64,000 nucleotides of DNA, from contig NZ_FOVH01000005.1 in the NCBI RefSeq assembly GCF_900115095.1, positions 310,001 through 374,000 on the forward strand, read 5' to 3'. The notes below the pieces were generated by a model, which made no database searches, was not told the origin of the DNA, and saw nothing but the letters and a program-made list of their open reading frames with translations. Both the position numbers and the translations under genes were made by a program. Below are positions 24,630 to 32,569 of this stretch, in pieces. The stretch is from Actinomadura madurae (GTDB taxonomy: Bacteria; Actinomycetota; Actinomycetes; Streptosporangiales; Streptosporangiaceae). Numbering within the stretch: the first letter of the stretch is position 1; every line of letters begins with the position of its first letter.

Positions 24630-26873
24630 ATGAGCTGGGAAAACAAGGCCATGACCGAGATGGGGCAGGTGCCGCGGCATCTCCGGTCGAACATCCCGCA
24701 CCGGGTGACGACCGTGGACGAGGTCGAGACGATCGTCGGCCGCCCGGCGTCGGCGGTCATGCTCAAGCAGATCAGCGCCCTTGACGAGGGCTGCCGGGCC
24801 GTCCTCGCCCAGTGCCCGATCGCGGCCTTCGGCTACAGGGACGGGAACGGCGCCGGCAGGACGACCTTCATCGGCGGAACCCCGGGGTTCGCGCGCGTCC
24901 ACTCCCCCACGCGGATCTCGTTCGCCCTGTCCGAGCCCGGCGCCCCGCGCGGCCCGGTCTCCTTCTTCTTCCTCCTGCCGGGCGTCGGGGAGATCCTGCG
25001 CGTCAACGGTTCGGTGGCCGAGCGCAGGGGCGCGGAGACGACCGTCGACATCGAGGAGGCGTACGTCCACTGCGCGCAGGCCGTCCTCCGCTCCCGCCTG
25101 TGGCAGCCGCCCGCCCCGGCCGAGCCCGCCGCCGAGATCACCGGTGACGGGCCCCTGTGCCGTCCCGGCGTCGCCGATTTCCTCGCCGCGGCGCCGTTCC
25201 TCGCGCTGTCCTCCTGGGACTCCTCCGGTGGGAGCGACACCAGTCCGCGCGGCGACCGGGAGACGGTGGCGCGGATCCTGGACGGCCGCACGCTCGTCAT
25301 CCCGGACCGCAAGGGCAACAAGCGCGCCGACACGCTCCACAACCTCCTGGAGGACGACCGGATCTCGTTGGCCGCGCTCGTCCCGGGACGCAGCGGAGTG
25401 CTGCACGTCCGCGGCCGAGGCGCGATCACGACCGATCACGCACTGCTGGAGACGATGGCGCTGCGCGGGATGCCCCCGCACGCGGCACTGCTCATCGACG
25501 TCGAACACGCCGAACTGACCGGCAACGACGCCGTGGCGCGCTCGCGGCTGTGGAGCCCCGGCACGCGCCTCGACCGCGGCGCCGCGCCGGACCTGGTCGC
25601 CCTGGCGGGAGAACACCTCACCGCCAACTCCGTCACCACCGACGGCGGACCGCCCGCGTTCCTGCTCAAAGCCGTCGGGGCGATCCCTGGGATCAACCGG
25701 CTGCTCAGGCTGGCGACCAACCGCCTCTACCGGTCCGGGCTGCGGAAGGAAGGCTACGAGGACATCGAGGACGGCGCGGGCGATCGGCGCCGCGGCTTCG
25801 TGCGCCGCCTGCTCCGGCGCCCCGCCGACGACGGCGCCGACGACGGCGGGGCGCGCAAGCCCCTGCGGGAAGTGCGGATCGCCGAGGTGCGCAGGGAGAC
25901 ACCGACCGCGCTCACCTTCGTGCTGGAGGACACCGGCGACGGCCAGGGGTCGTTCGACTTCCGGCCCGGCCAGTACTTCACGCTGGTCGCCGACATCGAC
26001 GGCCGCACGATCCGGCGCGCCTACTCGGCCACCTCGGTGCCCGGCTCGTCCCGGCTGGAGGTCACCGTCAAGCACGTCGAGGACGGGCGCTTCTCCACCC
26101 ACGCACATCGCGACCTCCGCGCCGGAGACCGGCTCGCCGTCCGCGGCCCGTCCGGCTCGTTCCACACCGAGCCGCGGCTTCCCGAGGAGATCGTGCTGGT
26201 CGCCGCGGGCAGCGGCATCACCCCGATGATGAGCATGATCCGCACCCGCCTCGCCGACCGGGCGGGCCGGGGCCGGATCGCGCTGCTCTACAGCAGCCGC
26301 GGCGAAGAGGAGATCATCTTCGCGGACGACCTGGCCCGGCTGGAGAAGGACGATCGCGATCGACTGTCGGTCACCCATGTACTGACCAGCAGGGACGGCC
26401 GACTCGACGCCGCAGGTGTAGGCCGCTGGATCAACGAGCTGCAACCGAGCCGGGACGCCCATTACTACCTCTGCGGTCCCGAACCGCTCATGGACACCGT
26501 GCGAGACGTCCTCGCGGGTCTCGCGATCCCGGACACTCGGGTGCACCACGAGCGCTACACCAGCGGAGCGGACGCCACGACCGCGGCGACCGCGCCGCAG
26601 CAAATGACCATCGAGGAGGACGGACGCCCCGTGGGCACGGTCATGGTCGAACCCGGCCAGACCCTCCTCGACGCGGGACTCGCGGCAGGGCTCCCGATGC
26701 CGTACTCGTGCACCGTCGGCAACTGCGGCGACTGCATGGTCAAACTTCAGACCGGAGAAATCACGCAGAATGAACCGAACTGCCTCACACCGCAACAAAA
26801 AGCGGACGGCTACATACTGACCTGCATAGGCTGCCCGCTGTCGAAGGTCACCCTCGACATCGCCGACCCCTGA
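24630..26873 (+). CDS. Three-module flavoprotein: PNPOx-like, ferredoxin-NAD reductase, 2Fe-2S ferredoxin
   Basis: A 747-aa fusion. Residues about 30-350 hold split-barrel FMN-binding (pyridoxamine oxidase-like) segments. Residues about 410-640 are a ferredoxin reductase-like FAD/NAD module (RRAYSATS for FAD; LVAAGSGITPMMSM and YYLCGPEPLM for NAD). Residues about 660-747 are a plant-type 2Fe-2S ferredoxin with cysteines in YSCTVGNCGDC and LTCIGCP. It could pass electrons from NAD(P)H through FAD and the iron-sulfur centre to an FMN domain within one chain. The start is uncertain: the ATG at 24630 lacks a ribosome-binding site and could be leaderless; 24651 is an alternative. A TetR gene diverges from it. 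Confidence 0.87.
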   Translation: MSWENKAMTEMGQVPRHLRSNIPHRVTTVDEVETIVGRPASAVMLKQISALDEGCRAVLAQCPIAAFGYRDGNGAGRTTFIGGTPGFARVHSPTRISFALSEPGAPRGPVSFFFLLPGVGEILRVNGSVAERRGAETTVDIEEAYVHCAQAVLRSRLWQPPAPAEPAAEITGDGPLCRPGVADFLAAAPFLALSSWDSSGGSDTSPRGDRETVARILDGRTLVIPDRKGNKRADTLHNLLEDDRISLAALVPGRSGVLHVRGRGAITTDHALLETMALRGMPPHAALLIDVEHAELTGNDAVARSRLWSPGTRLDRGAAPDLVALAGEHLTANSVTTDGGPPAFLLKAVGAIPGINRLLRLATNRLYRSGLRKEGYEDIEDGAGDRRRGFVRRLLRRPADDGADDGGARKPLREVRIAEVRRETPTALTFVLEDTGDGQGSFDFRPGQYFTLVADIDGRTIRRAYSATSVPGSSRLEVTVKHVEDGRFSTHAHRDLRAGDRLAVRGPSGSFHTEPRLPEEIVLVAAGSGITPMMSMIRTRLADRAGRGRIALLYSSRGEEEIIFADDLARLEKDDRDRLSVTHVLTSRDGRLDAAGVGRWINELQPSRDAHYYLCGPEPLMDTVRDVLAGLAIPDTRVHHERYTSGADATTAATAPQQMTIEEDGRPVGTVMVEPGQTLLDAGLAAGLPMPYSCTVGNCGDCMVKLQTGEITQNEPNCLTPQQKADGYILTCIGCPLSKVTLDIADP

Positions 26874-26940
26874 TCACCGCCGCGCGCGGCTGAGTACCGC
26901 ACGGCGACGAGCCGGCGCCTCCTGCGGGCGTGATGGACGA

Positions 26941-27849
26941 TCAGGACCGGACGGTGGGGAACTTCACCCCGGTGAGGTCTTCGGAGACGGCCCACAGCCG
27001 CTGCTGGACGGCCACCTCGTACGACTGCGGGCTGGAGGTGACCAGCCGGGGGTGGCCCATGACCTCGTTGCGTCCACCGGGACCGTAGTACTGGCCGCCG
27101 AGCGCGGCGGGGTCGGTGGCGGCGCGCAGGGTCGGCAGCGCGCCCATCGCCGGCGTCTGGGTGATCAGCGGCGCGAGCCAGGTGAGCGGGAGCCGGAAGG
27201 CCGCGGGGGTGTTGCGGGCGAGCTCGGTGCTGGATATGCCGGGGTGCGCGGCCACCGCGACGGTGGTGCCGTGCGCGGCGAGCCGGCGCTGCAGCTCGTA
27301 GGTGAACATCAGGTTGGCCAGCTTGGATTGACCATAGGCGGCGACCCGGCTGTACGACCGCTCCCACTGCAGGTCGTCGAAGTGGATCGCGGCCCGGATG
27401 CGGTGGCCGGTGCTGCTGACCGTCACCACGCGCGAGCCGGGCACCGGCAGCATCAGGTCCAGCAGCAGCCCGGTGAGCGCGAAGTGGCCGAGGTGGTTGG
27501 TGCCGAACTGCATCTCGAAGCCGTCCCGAGTGGTCTGCTTCGGGGTGTACATCACGCCGGCGTTGTTGATCAGCAGGTCGATCCGGTCGAGCCGGGACCG
27601 CAGCGCCGCCGCCGCGGTCCGGACGGAGTCGAGCGAGGTCAGGTCCAGCGCCTGCACGGTCACGTCACCGGTCATGCGGGCCGCGGCCTGCTCGCCCTTC
27701 TCGACGTCGCGCACGGCGAGCACCACGGACGCCCCGCGCTCGGCGAGCGCCCTGGCGGACTCGTACCCCAGTCCGGTGTTGGCCCCGGTCACCACGGCCA
27801 CCCGCCCGCGCTGGTCCGGGATGTTCGCCGTCGTCCACTTCTCGCCCAT
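26941..27849 (-). CDS. SDR-family oxidoreductase (protochlorophyllide reductase/retinol dehydrogenase-like)
   Basis: A 302-aa SDR with the cofactor motif TGANTGLGYESA, NNAGVM, catalytic Ser in VVTVSSTGHR and the YGQSK active-site pair (Tyr, Lys). GTNHLGHFALTGLLLDLM and the C-terminal layout are typical of LPOR/RDH-like SDRs, many of which act on unknown carbonyl substrates. It is transcribed divergently from a TetR gene, with three copies of one palindrome between them, so its expression is very probably controlled by that TetR. Confidence 0.9.
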   Translation of the reverse strand: MGEKWTTANIPDQRGRVAVVTGANTGLGYESARALAERGASVVLAVRDVEKGEQAAARMTGDVTVQALDLTSLDSVRTAAAALRSRLDRIDLLINNAGVMYTPKQTTRDGFEMQFGTNHLGHFALTGLLLDLMLPVPGSRVVTVSSTGHRIRAAIHFDDLQWERSYSRVAAYGQSKLANLMFTYELQRRLAAHGTTVAVAAHPGISSTELARNTPAAFRLPLTWLAPLITQTPAMGALPTLRAATDPAALGGQYYGPGGRNEVMGHPRLVTSSPQSYEVAVQQRLWAVSEDLTGVKFPTVRS

Positions 27850-27863
27850 GCCGGGCTCCTAAC

Positions 27864-27931
27864 GTACCGAAGGTATCTTGTGTCGACGACACTAAGGTAC
27901 CGCCGGTACGCTGTCAACGTACCGATGGTAC
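27864..27931. promoter_or_regulatory. Three copies of a GTACC-N3-GGTAC operator in a divergent promoter
   Basis: GTACCGAAGGTAT (27864-27876), GTACCGCCGGTAC (27897-27909) and GTACCGATGGTAC (27919-27931) share one 13-bp inverted-repeat pattern. Centres are 33 and 22 bp apart, close to three and two helical turns, so all sites face one side of the DNA. They lie between the SDR and TetR genes. Confidence 0.85.
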
Positions 27932-27950
27932 TTAAGTTAGGCTGGCGATC

Positions 27951-28616
27951 GTGACCTTCCAGCGGGCACGAACCGAAGAGCAGCGGGAGATCCGCCGGCG
28001 GACGATCCTCGACATGGCGTCGGCCATGCTCGACGAGATGCCTGTCGCCGCGGTCACCCTGAACGAGCTCAGCCGCCGGGTGGGCCTGGCGAAGCCGAAC
28101 GTGCTGCGCTACTTCGAGTCCCGCGAGGCGGTGCTGCTGGAACTGCTGGACCGGTTCCTGCAGGAGTGGCTCACGGAACTGGCAGGCGAGTTGGCCGCCG
28201 GCGTCGACGAGAGTCTCCCCATGGCCGAGCGGGCGGCAGCGGTGGCCGAGATCCTCAGCCGCTCACTCTCCGGCCGAGTGGTGCTGTGCGACCTCTTCGG
28301 CGCGCAGGGCAGCGTCCTGGAACACAATGTCTCCGTCGAGGTCGTAGCACGCTACAAGCGCGCCTCCCTGGAGCGCCTGACGACCATGACCGCGCTGATC
28401 CAGAAGTACCTGCCGGAGCTGGGCGAGAACGCGACACAGTTCAGCCTGCAGGCCATGGTCATGGCCGGCGCGCTGTCGGCGTACAGCACCCCGCCGCCCA
28501 GCCTGCAGGCGGCCTACCAGGCCGAGCCCGACCTGGCCCGCTTCCACTTGGACCTGAAGGACTCCTTGAAGGTGACCCTGACCGCGACCCTCCTGGGTGT
28601 GCTCCCCCGCCACTGA
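27951..28616 (+). CDS. TetR-family regulator of the divergent SDR gene
   Basis: A 221-aa protein with an N-terminal HTH (LNELSRRVGLAKPNVLRYF) and a C-terminal all-helical ligand domain resembling the TetR_C domain of actinobacterial regulators. The GTG start directly follows the operator array. No Shine-Dalgarno sequence is evident, so it may be leaderless or weakly translated. Likely a local repressor that binds the three GTACC-N3-GGTAC sites and controls itself and the SDR gene. Confidence 0.88.
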   Translation: MTFQRARTEEQREIRRRTILDMASAMLDEMPVAAVTLNELSRRVGLAKPNVLRYFESREAVLLELLDRFLQEWLTELAGELAAGVDESLPMAERAAAVAEILSRSLSGRVVLCDLFGAQGSVLEHNVSVEVVARYKRASLERLTTMTALIQKYLPELGENATQFSLQAMVMAGALSAYSTPPPSLQAAYQAEPDLARFHLDLKDSLKVTLTATLLGVLPRH

Positions 28617-28684
28617 CCTGCGTCGCACTGGACAGGCGATGCGGCGACCATGCCGTCAGAAGCCCTCACGATGAGCCCGACGTG

Positions 28685-28882
28685 TCATGTGCTCGGCTGG
28701 GGGACCTTGCAGTTGGCGGTGGGGTTGAGACCGATGTAGTTGAGCGGACCGGAGGCCAAGGTGATTCCGATCGTGGCGATTTTGGCGCAGCTGCCGTCGA
28801 ACTGGGCGTAGTAGTCGCGCTGTCCCGCGGCGAGCGCTCCAATGATCAGCCAGGCGACGAGCATCCACCGTCCGGACCTCAT
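28685..28882 (-). CDS. Small secreted or membrane-anchored protein
   Basis: A 65-aa protein: a hydrophobic N-terminal segment (WMLVAWLIIGALAAG) that is either a signal peptide or a membrane anchor, then a short domain with two cysteines (GSCAKIATIGITLASGPL and NPTANCKVPQPS). The two cysteines could form one disulfide outside the cell. GGAGG lies before the ATG. The SGPLNYIGLNP segment resembles small conserved actinobacterial proteins of unknown function, from memory only. It stands alone between a TetR gene and the catabolic island. Confidence 0.65.
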   Translation of the reverse strand: MRSGRWMLVAWLIIGALAAGQRDYYAQFDGSCAKIATIGITLASGPLNYIGLNPTANCKVPQPST

Positions 28883-29071
28883 CGCTACCTCCAGTGACCG
28901 CTTCGCCGACCCTGGCGTACGACAGTAACGACAAGATCGTCCATAGTTAAGCAAGTCGGGCCGGGTGTGTCATGTCACCGACGTCTCACGCGGCCGCCAC
29001 CCCCGAAGAAATGGGCGGACCGCGCGAGCGAGGTGGCGCCCGCCCAGAAGCATCCCGCGTACAGAGGCCAT

Positions 29072-29106
29072 ACGCGTGGCGGGCGTCGGGCGTGCCCGCC
29101 ACGCGT
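29072..29106 (-). terminator. Strong hairpin terminator after the semialdehyde dehydrogenase operon
   Basis: Perfect 13-bp arms (ACGCGTGGCGGGC and complement) with a 9-nt loop, 26 bp beyond the stop of the aldehyde dehydrogenase gene. It ends the three-gene minus-strand operon and marks the left edge of the catabolic island. Confidence 0.8.
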
Positions 29107-29131
29107 GGGGAAGGGAGGCGTCAAGCCGCGC

Positions 29132-30574
29132 CTAGGGGCGGTTCTGGTCGATCTGCATGACGACCGCCTTGGGCTCGGTGAAGAACTCCCGGCTGAAGTC
29201 GCCGCCTTCGCGGCCGACGCCCGACGCCCCGACACCGCCGAACGGCGCGCGCAGGTCGCGGATGAAGAAGCAGTTCACCCAGACAGTGCCGGCGCGGAGC
29301 GCCGCCGACACCCGGTGCGCCCGGCTCAGGTTCTCGGTGAACACCATGGCGTTGAGGCCGTACGGGGTGTCGTTGGCCTGGCCGACCGCCTCGGCCTCGG
29401 TGTCGAACGGGGACACCACGACGACCGGCCCGAAGATCTCCTCGCGGCAGTGCGGCGCCTCCGGCGGCATGTCCGTGATCACCGTGGGGCGGATCGACCA
29501 GCCCTCGCCGAGCCCACCGGTGCGGATCCGGCCGCCCTCCGCCTCGACGGTCTCCACGTACCCGCGCACCTTCTTGTAGTGCTCCTCCGAGGCGAGCGGG
29601 CCCAGCCGGGTGTCCGGGTCGGAGGGGTCACCGACCTCCATGGCCTCGGCGGCGGCGGCGAACCGGCCGAGGAACTCGTCGTAGACCTCGCGCTGCACGT
29701 AGAGCCGGCTGCCCGCCAGGCACACCTGGCCGGCGTTGGTGAAGATCGCCCGGATCGACCAGTCGACAGCGTTGTCCAGGTCCGCGTCGGCGAACACCAG
29801 GTTGGCGCCCTTGCCGCCGAGCTCCAGGCTCACCGGCACCAGGCCGCCGCCCGCGGTGCGGCCGATGACCCGGCCGGTGCTGGACGCGCCGGTGAACGTG
29901 ATCCGGTTGATCCCGGGGTTCTCGATCAGCGCCTGACCGGCCGATCCGGGGCCGTGGCCGTGCACGACGTTGAGGACGCCGGAGGGCAGTCCCGCCTCGG
30001 CCGCGAGCCGCGCCAGGATCGTCGCGGAGGACGGGGTGTCCTCGGCGGGCTTGAGCACGACCGTGTTGCCCCAGGCCAGCGCGGGCGCGATCTTCCAGGT
30101 CTCCAGCATCAGCGGGAAGTTCCACGGGGCGATGGCGGCCACCACCCCGGCCGGCCCGTAGGCGGTGTAGGCGTGGTGGCCGCTGTCCATCGGCAGCGTG
30201 TCGGCCGCCGCGAGCTGCGCGTGGTCGGCGAAGAACCGCAGGTTGTGCGCCGACCGGCCGACGTCGTTGCCGACGCTCTGCGAGACCGGCTTGCCCATGT
30301 CACGGGTGTCGGCCATGCCGAGCTCCCGTGCGTGCTCCTCGACCAGATCGGCGAGCCGGTGCAGGAGGCGGCCGCGTTCGGCGTAGCCCATGCGCGGCCA
30401 GGGCCCGTCGTCGAACGCCCGCCGGGCGGCCGTGACGGCCCGCTCGACGTCGCTCGCGGAAGCGAGCGCCACCTGGGCCCAGGCCCGCCGGGTCCAGGGA
30501 TCGACGGTGTCGAAGCGCGCCCCGTCCTGGGAGTCGGCTTCCTCACCGTCGATGAAGTGCCCGAAGAACTCCAT
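29132..30574 (-). CDS. 2-aminomuconate/2-hydroxymuconate semialdehyde dehydrogenase-like aldehyde dehydrogenase
   Basis: A full-length 480-aa NAD-dependent aldehyde dehydrogenase. It has the oxyanion Asn (APWNFPLM), general-base Glu (SLELGGKGAN) and catalytic Cys (NAGQVCLAGSR). Overall character matches the muconate-semialdehyde branch (XylG/DmpC/AmnC/NbaE). It would oxidise the semialdehyde left after the ACMSD-like decarboxylase to 2-aminomuconate or 2-hydroxymuconate. It lies 6 bp after the tautomerase gene in the same operon. The specific substrate is inferred from the neighbours. Confidence 0.88.
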   Translation of the reverse strand: MEFFGHFIDGEEADSQDGARFDTVDPWTRRAWAQVALASASDVERAVTAARRAFDDGPWPRMGYAERGRLLHRLADLVEEHARELGMADTRDMGKPVSQSVGNDVGRSAHNLRFFADHAQLAAADTLPMDSGHHAYTAYGPAGVVAAIAPWNFPLMLETWKIAPALAWGNTVVLKPAEDTPSSATILARLAAEAGLPSGVLNVVHGHGPGSAGQALIENPGINRITFTGASSTGRVIGRTAGGGLVPVSLELGGKGANLVFADADLDNAVDWSIRAIFTNAGQVCLAGSRLYVQREVYDEFLGRFAAAAEAMEVGDPSDPDTRLGPLASEEHYKKVRGYVETVEAEGGRIRTGGLGEGWSIRPTVITDMPPEAPHCREEIFGPVVVVSPFDTEAEAVGQANDTPYGLNAMVFTENLSRAHRVSAALRAGTVWVNCFFIRDLRAPFGGVGASGVGREGGDFSREFFTEPKAVVMQIDQNRP

Positions 30575-30580
30575 GTGCTG

Positions 30581-30811
30581 TCAACCCTCTTCCTCTGTTG
30601 TGCCGGGAGCCGGCGTGCCGGCGGCTTCTCGCTCGGCGAGCGTGACGCCGCCGGCGGCCCAGTGCGTCGATGGGAGCTCGTGGACGAGCACCCGCACCCG
30701 TGCGGGATCGGTGCCGGTGGCGCGCACGACCGCGTCGTGCACCTCACCGATCAGGGCCCGGACCTGGTCGGGCGGCCGTCCCTCGGCCAGGCTGATGTGG
30801 ACGAGAGGCAT
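30581..30811 (-). CDS. 4-oxalocrotonate tautomerase-family protein
   Basis: A 76-aa protein beginning MPLVHISLAEGRPPDQV. After Met removal the N-terminal Pro is the catalytic base of the 4-OT family. LIGEVHDAVVRATG and the arginines in DPARVRVLVHEL fit the active-site pattern. GGAGG lies before the ATG. It would interconvert oxalocrotonate (2-hydroxymuconate) tautomers downstream of the deaminase. It sits between the decarboxylase and dehydrogenase genes in a three-gene operon. It is slightly longer than the common 62-aa enzymes because of a Thr/Glu-rich tail. Confidence 0.87.
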   Translation of the reverse strand: MPLVHISLAEGRPPDQVRALIGEVHDAVVRATGTDPARVRVLVHELPSTHWAAGGVTLAEREAAGTPAPGTTEEEG

Positions 30812-30826
30812 ATCGGGTCCTCCATT

Positions 30827-31885
30827 TCACCGCTGTGCCGTCAGTGAGGGGATGAGCCGCAGCGCGTTGCCCGCGAGGAGCGCGCGCTCGACCGCCGGGT
30901 CCAGTCCCTGGTTCCGGATCGTCGCGACCGCGTCGACGTCGGCGAGATCGAACGGCAGGTCCGTGCCCAGCAGCACCCGCTCATGCCCGACGTCCTCGAT
31001 CAGGCGGCGGAGCGCGGCGTCGTCGAACACAGCGGTGTCGAAGTACAGCCGCCGCAGATGAGCGCGCGGCGACGCCGGGATCGTTCCGGCCTCCCGCTTG
31101 CGCCGCCAGCCGAGGTCCAGCCGGGGAACGAGCCCGGGCAGGCAGCCGCCGCCGTGCACCAGGCACAGCACCGGATCGTGCCGGTCCAGGACGCCCCCGA
31201 AGATCAGCCGGGCGGCGGCGAGCGCCGTCTCCGCCGGGTAGCCCAGCAACTGCACCAGGTGGAAGTCGCGGAGCCGGGCGGGTGACGACGCGCGGCTGGG
31301 ATGCACCAGGCAGAACGCCCGTCGCTCGGTCAGCAGGGCCCACAGGTCCTCGTTGACCGGGTCGTCGAGTTCGCGGCCGCCGCCGAAGGTGCCGACCGTC
31401 AGCCCGGCCATGCCGAGTTCGTCCAGGCACCGGGCCGCCTCCCGGGCCGCGCCGGGCAGGCCCACCGGCACCGTCCCGAGCGCCGCGAGCCGGCCGTCCC
31501 CCTCGGCCGTGTACGCGGCGAGCGCGTCGTTGGACCGGCGGGTGACCTCCATGACCAGCGTGTCGTCCGGCGAGGTCGATCCGAACACGAACGGCGGCGC
31601 CGCGACCAGCTGGACATCGATGCCCGCCGCCTCCAGGGAGGCGAGGCGCTGTCCGGCGTCGTACTGGTCCGCGGGCAGCGGGATGCGGGCGCCCTGGGCG
31701 ACCCCGGACAGGCCCGGGTCCAGCAGCAGCGTTCCCGAATCCACCTGGGACAGGTCCGCGAGGCCGCGGTCGGCGAGGTGCCGGAGCAGCGGCATGGGCA
31801 GCGCGTGCGCGTGGACGTCCACCGCCGCCGGGCCGTCCGGTGCGGGAGCGGGCCCCGGCGAGGCGGGCTCGCTGGTCGATCTCAT
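30827..31885 (-). CDS. ACMSD-like amidohydrolase-family decarboxylase
   Basis: A 352-aa TIM-barrel amidohydrolase of the 2-amino-3-carboxymuconate-6-semialdehyde decarboxylase class. It has the HxH pair in VDVHAHALP, one His in CLVHPS, one in LCLVHGGG and the metal Asp in LLGTDLPFD. Such enzymes use Zn to decarboxylate ring-cleaved carboxymuconate semialdehydes without hydrolysis. It is the first gene of the minus-strand operon, divergent from the RidA-dioxygenase operon through a promoter with two related operator sites. The preferred carboxyl position (2-amino-3-carboxy or 2-amino-5-carboxy isomer) cannot be told from sequence. Confidence 0.87.
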   Translation of the reverse strand: MRSTSEPASPGPAPAPDGPAAVDVHAHALPMPLLRHLADRGLADLSQVDSGTLLLDPGLSGVAQGARIPLPADQYDAGQRLASLEAAGIDVQLVAAPPFVFGSTSPDDTLVMEVTRRSNDALAAYTAEGDGRLAALGTVPVGLPGAAREAARCLDELGMAGLTVGTFGGGRELDDPVNEDLWALLTERRAFCLVHPSRASSPARLRDFHLVQLLGYPAETALAAARLIFGGVLDRHDPVLCLVHGGGCLPGLVPRLDLGWRRKREAGTIPASPRAHLRRLYFDTAVFDDAALRRLIEDVGHERVLLGTDLPFDLADVDAVATIRNQGLDPAVERALLAGNALRLIPSLTAQR

Positions 31886-31908
31886 GCCTACCTCCGAATC
31901 AAGTTTCC

Positions 31909-31928
31909 AATAACCATTATGATTGATT
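31909..31928 (-). promoter_or_regulatory. Operator-like site upstream of the decarboxylase operon
   Basis: TAACCATTATGATTG here matches TAACCAATATGATGG at 32001-32020 in all but two positions, though the right arm is imperfect. It lies 24-43 bp upstream of the ATG of the ACMSD-like gene. It is likely a weaker site for the same regulator. Confidence 0.5.
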
Positions 31929-31994
31929 CGGCTCCGCTAGACAATGACCTTGCGTTACACCCCAGGTCAGAGGGCATGCGACCGACCTCGACTA

Positions 31995-32023
31995 TTGACT
32001 CTAACCAATATGATGGTTAGCCT
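31995..32023 (+). promoter_or_regulatory. Promoter with embedded operator for the RidA-dioxygenase operon
   Basis: TTGACT (31995-32000) and TAGCCT (32018-32023) are spaced by 17 bp. The spacer holds CTAACCA, 6 nt, TGGTTAG (32001-32020), a perfect 7-bp inverted repeat overlapping the -10. A protein bound there would block RNA polymerase, which indicates repression. The GntR protein encoded at 38052-38756 is a candidate. Confidence 0.6.
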
Positions 32024-32096
32024 CGGGCGAGCGGTGGGCGCCGGTGCTCCCGGGTCGTGCCCGCCGGTCGCGTACCGAGTCGAGCGAGGAATGCAC

Positions 32097-32513
32097 ATGT
32101 CGAAGATCTCGATCAGTTCCAGCAACGCGCCCAAGGTCGGCTTCTCCTCGGGGACCGTTCCCCCGCTGTCGCAGGCGATCGTGCACGGAGACCTGATCTT
32201 CTGCTCCGGGACGGGCCCGCTGGACCCGGCCACGCGCACGATCGTCTCCGACGACCTCGCCGAGCAGGTGCGGCAGACGCTCACCAACCTGGTCGCGGTC
32301 GTCGAGGCCGCGGGCGGCACCAAGGACTCGATCCTCAAGTGCAACTGCTACCTGCGCGACGCCTCCCAGTTCCCCGAGTTCAACCAGGCGTACCGGGAGT
32401 TCTTCGCCGACTGCGAGAGCTTTCCCGCGCGCACGACCGTCAACGCCCCGCCGCACCGCGCGGGCGTGCTCGTCGAGGTGGAGTGCGTCGCCGCCGTCGC
32501 CGAGAAGCGCTGA
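32097..32513 (+). CDS. RidA/YjgF-family protein, probable 2-aminomuconate deaminase
   Basis: A 138-aa RidA-fold protein (APKVGFSSGTVPPLSQAIV, then TNLVAVVEAAGGTKDSILK, then the Arg-containing FPARTTVNAPP). RidA proteins hydrolyse enamine/imine intermediates. In aminophenol and 3-hydroxyanthranilate meta pathways a RidA homologue (AmnD/NbaF) deaminates 2-aminomuconate to 4-oxalocrotonate. This role fits here because the next gene is a 3-hydroxyanthranilate dioxygenase homologue. The ATG at 32097 is chosen because GAGGA is correctly spaced from it; the ATG at 32091 abuts the site. Confidence 0.85.
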   Translation: MSKISISSSNAPKVGFSSGTVPPLSQAIVHGDLIFCSGTGPLDPATRTIVSDDLAEQVRQTLTNLVAVVEAAGGTKDSILKCNCYLRDASQFPEFNQAYREFFADCESFPARTTVNAPPHRAGVLVEVECVAAVAEKR

Positions 32514-32569
32514 ACCGGCCGGGTGACGAAACCGCGCATCGGACGCGCACGAGAGAAAGGCCACCGACC

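Noticed and set aside
24228-26798. An 856-codon minus-strand open frame
   Set aside because: Antisense to the PNPOx fusion and part of the TetR gene; the translation is His/Arg/Asp-rich and matches no family.
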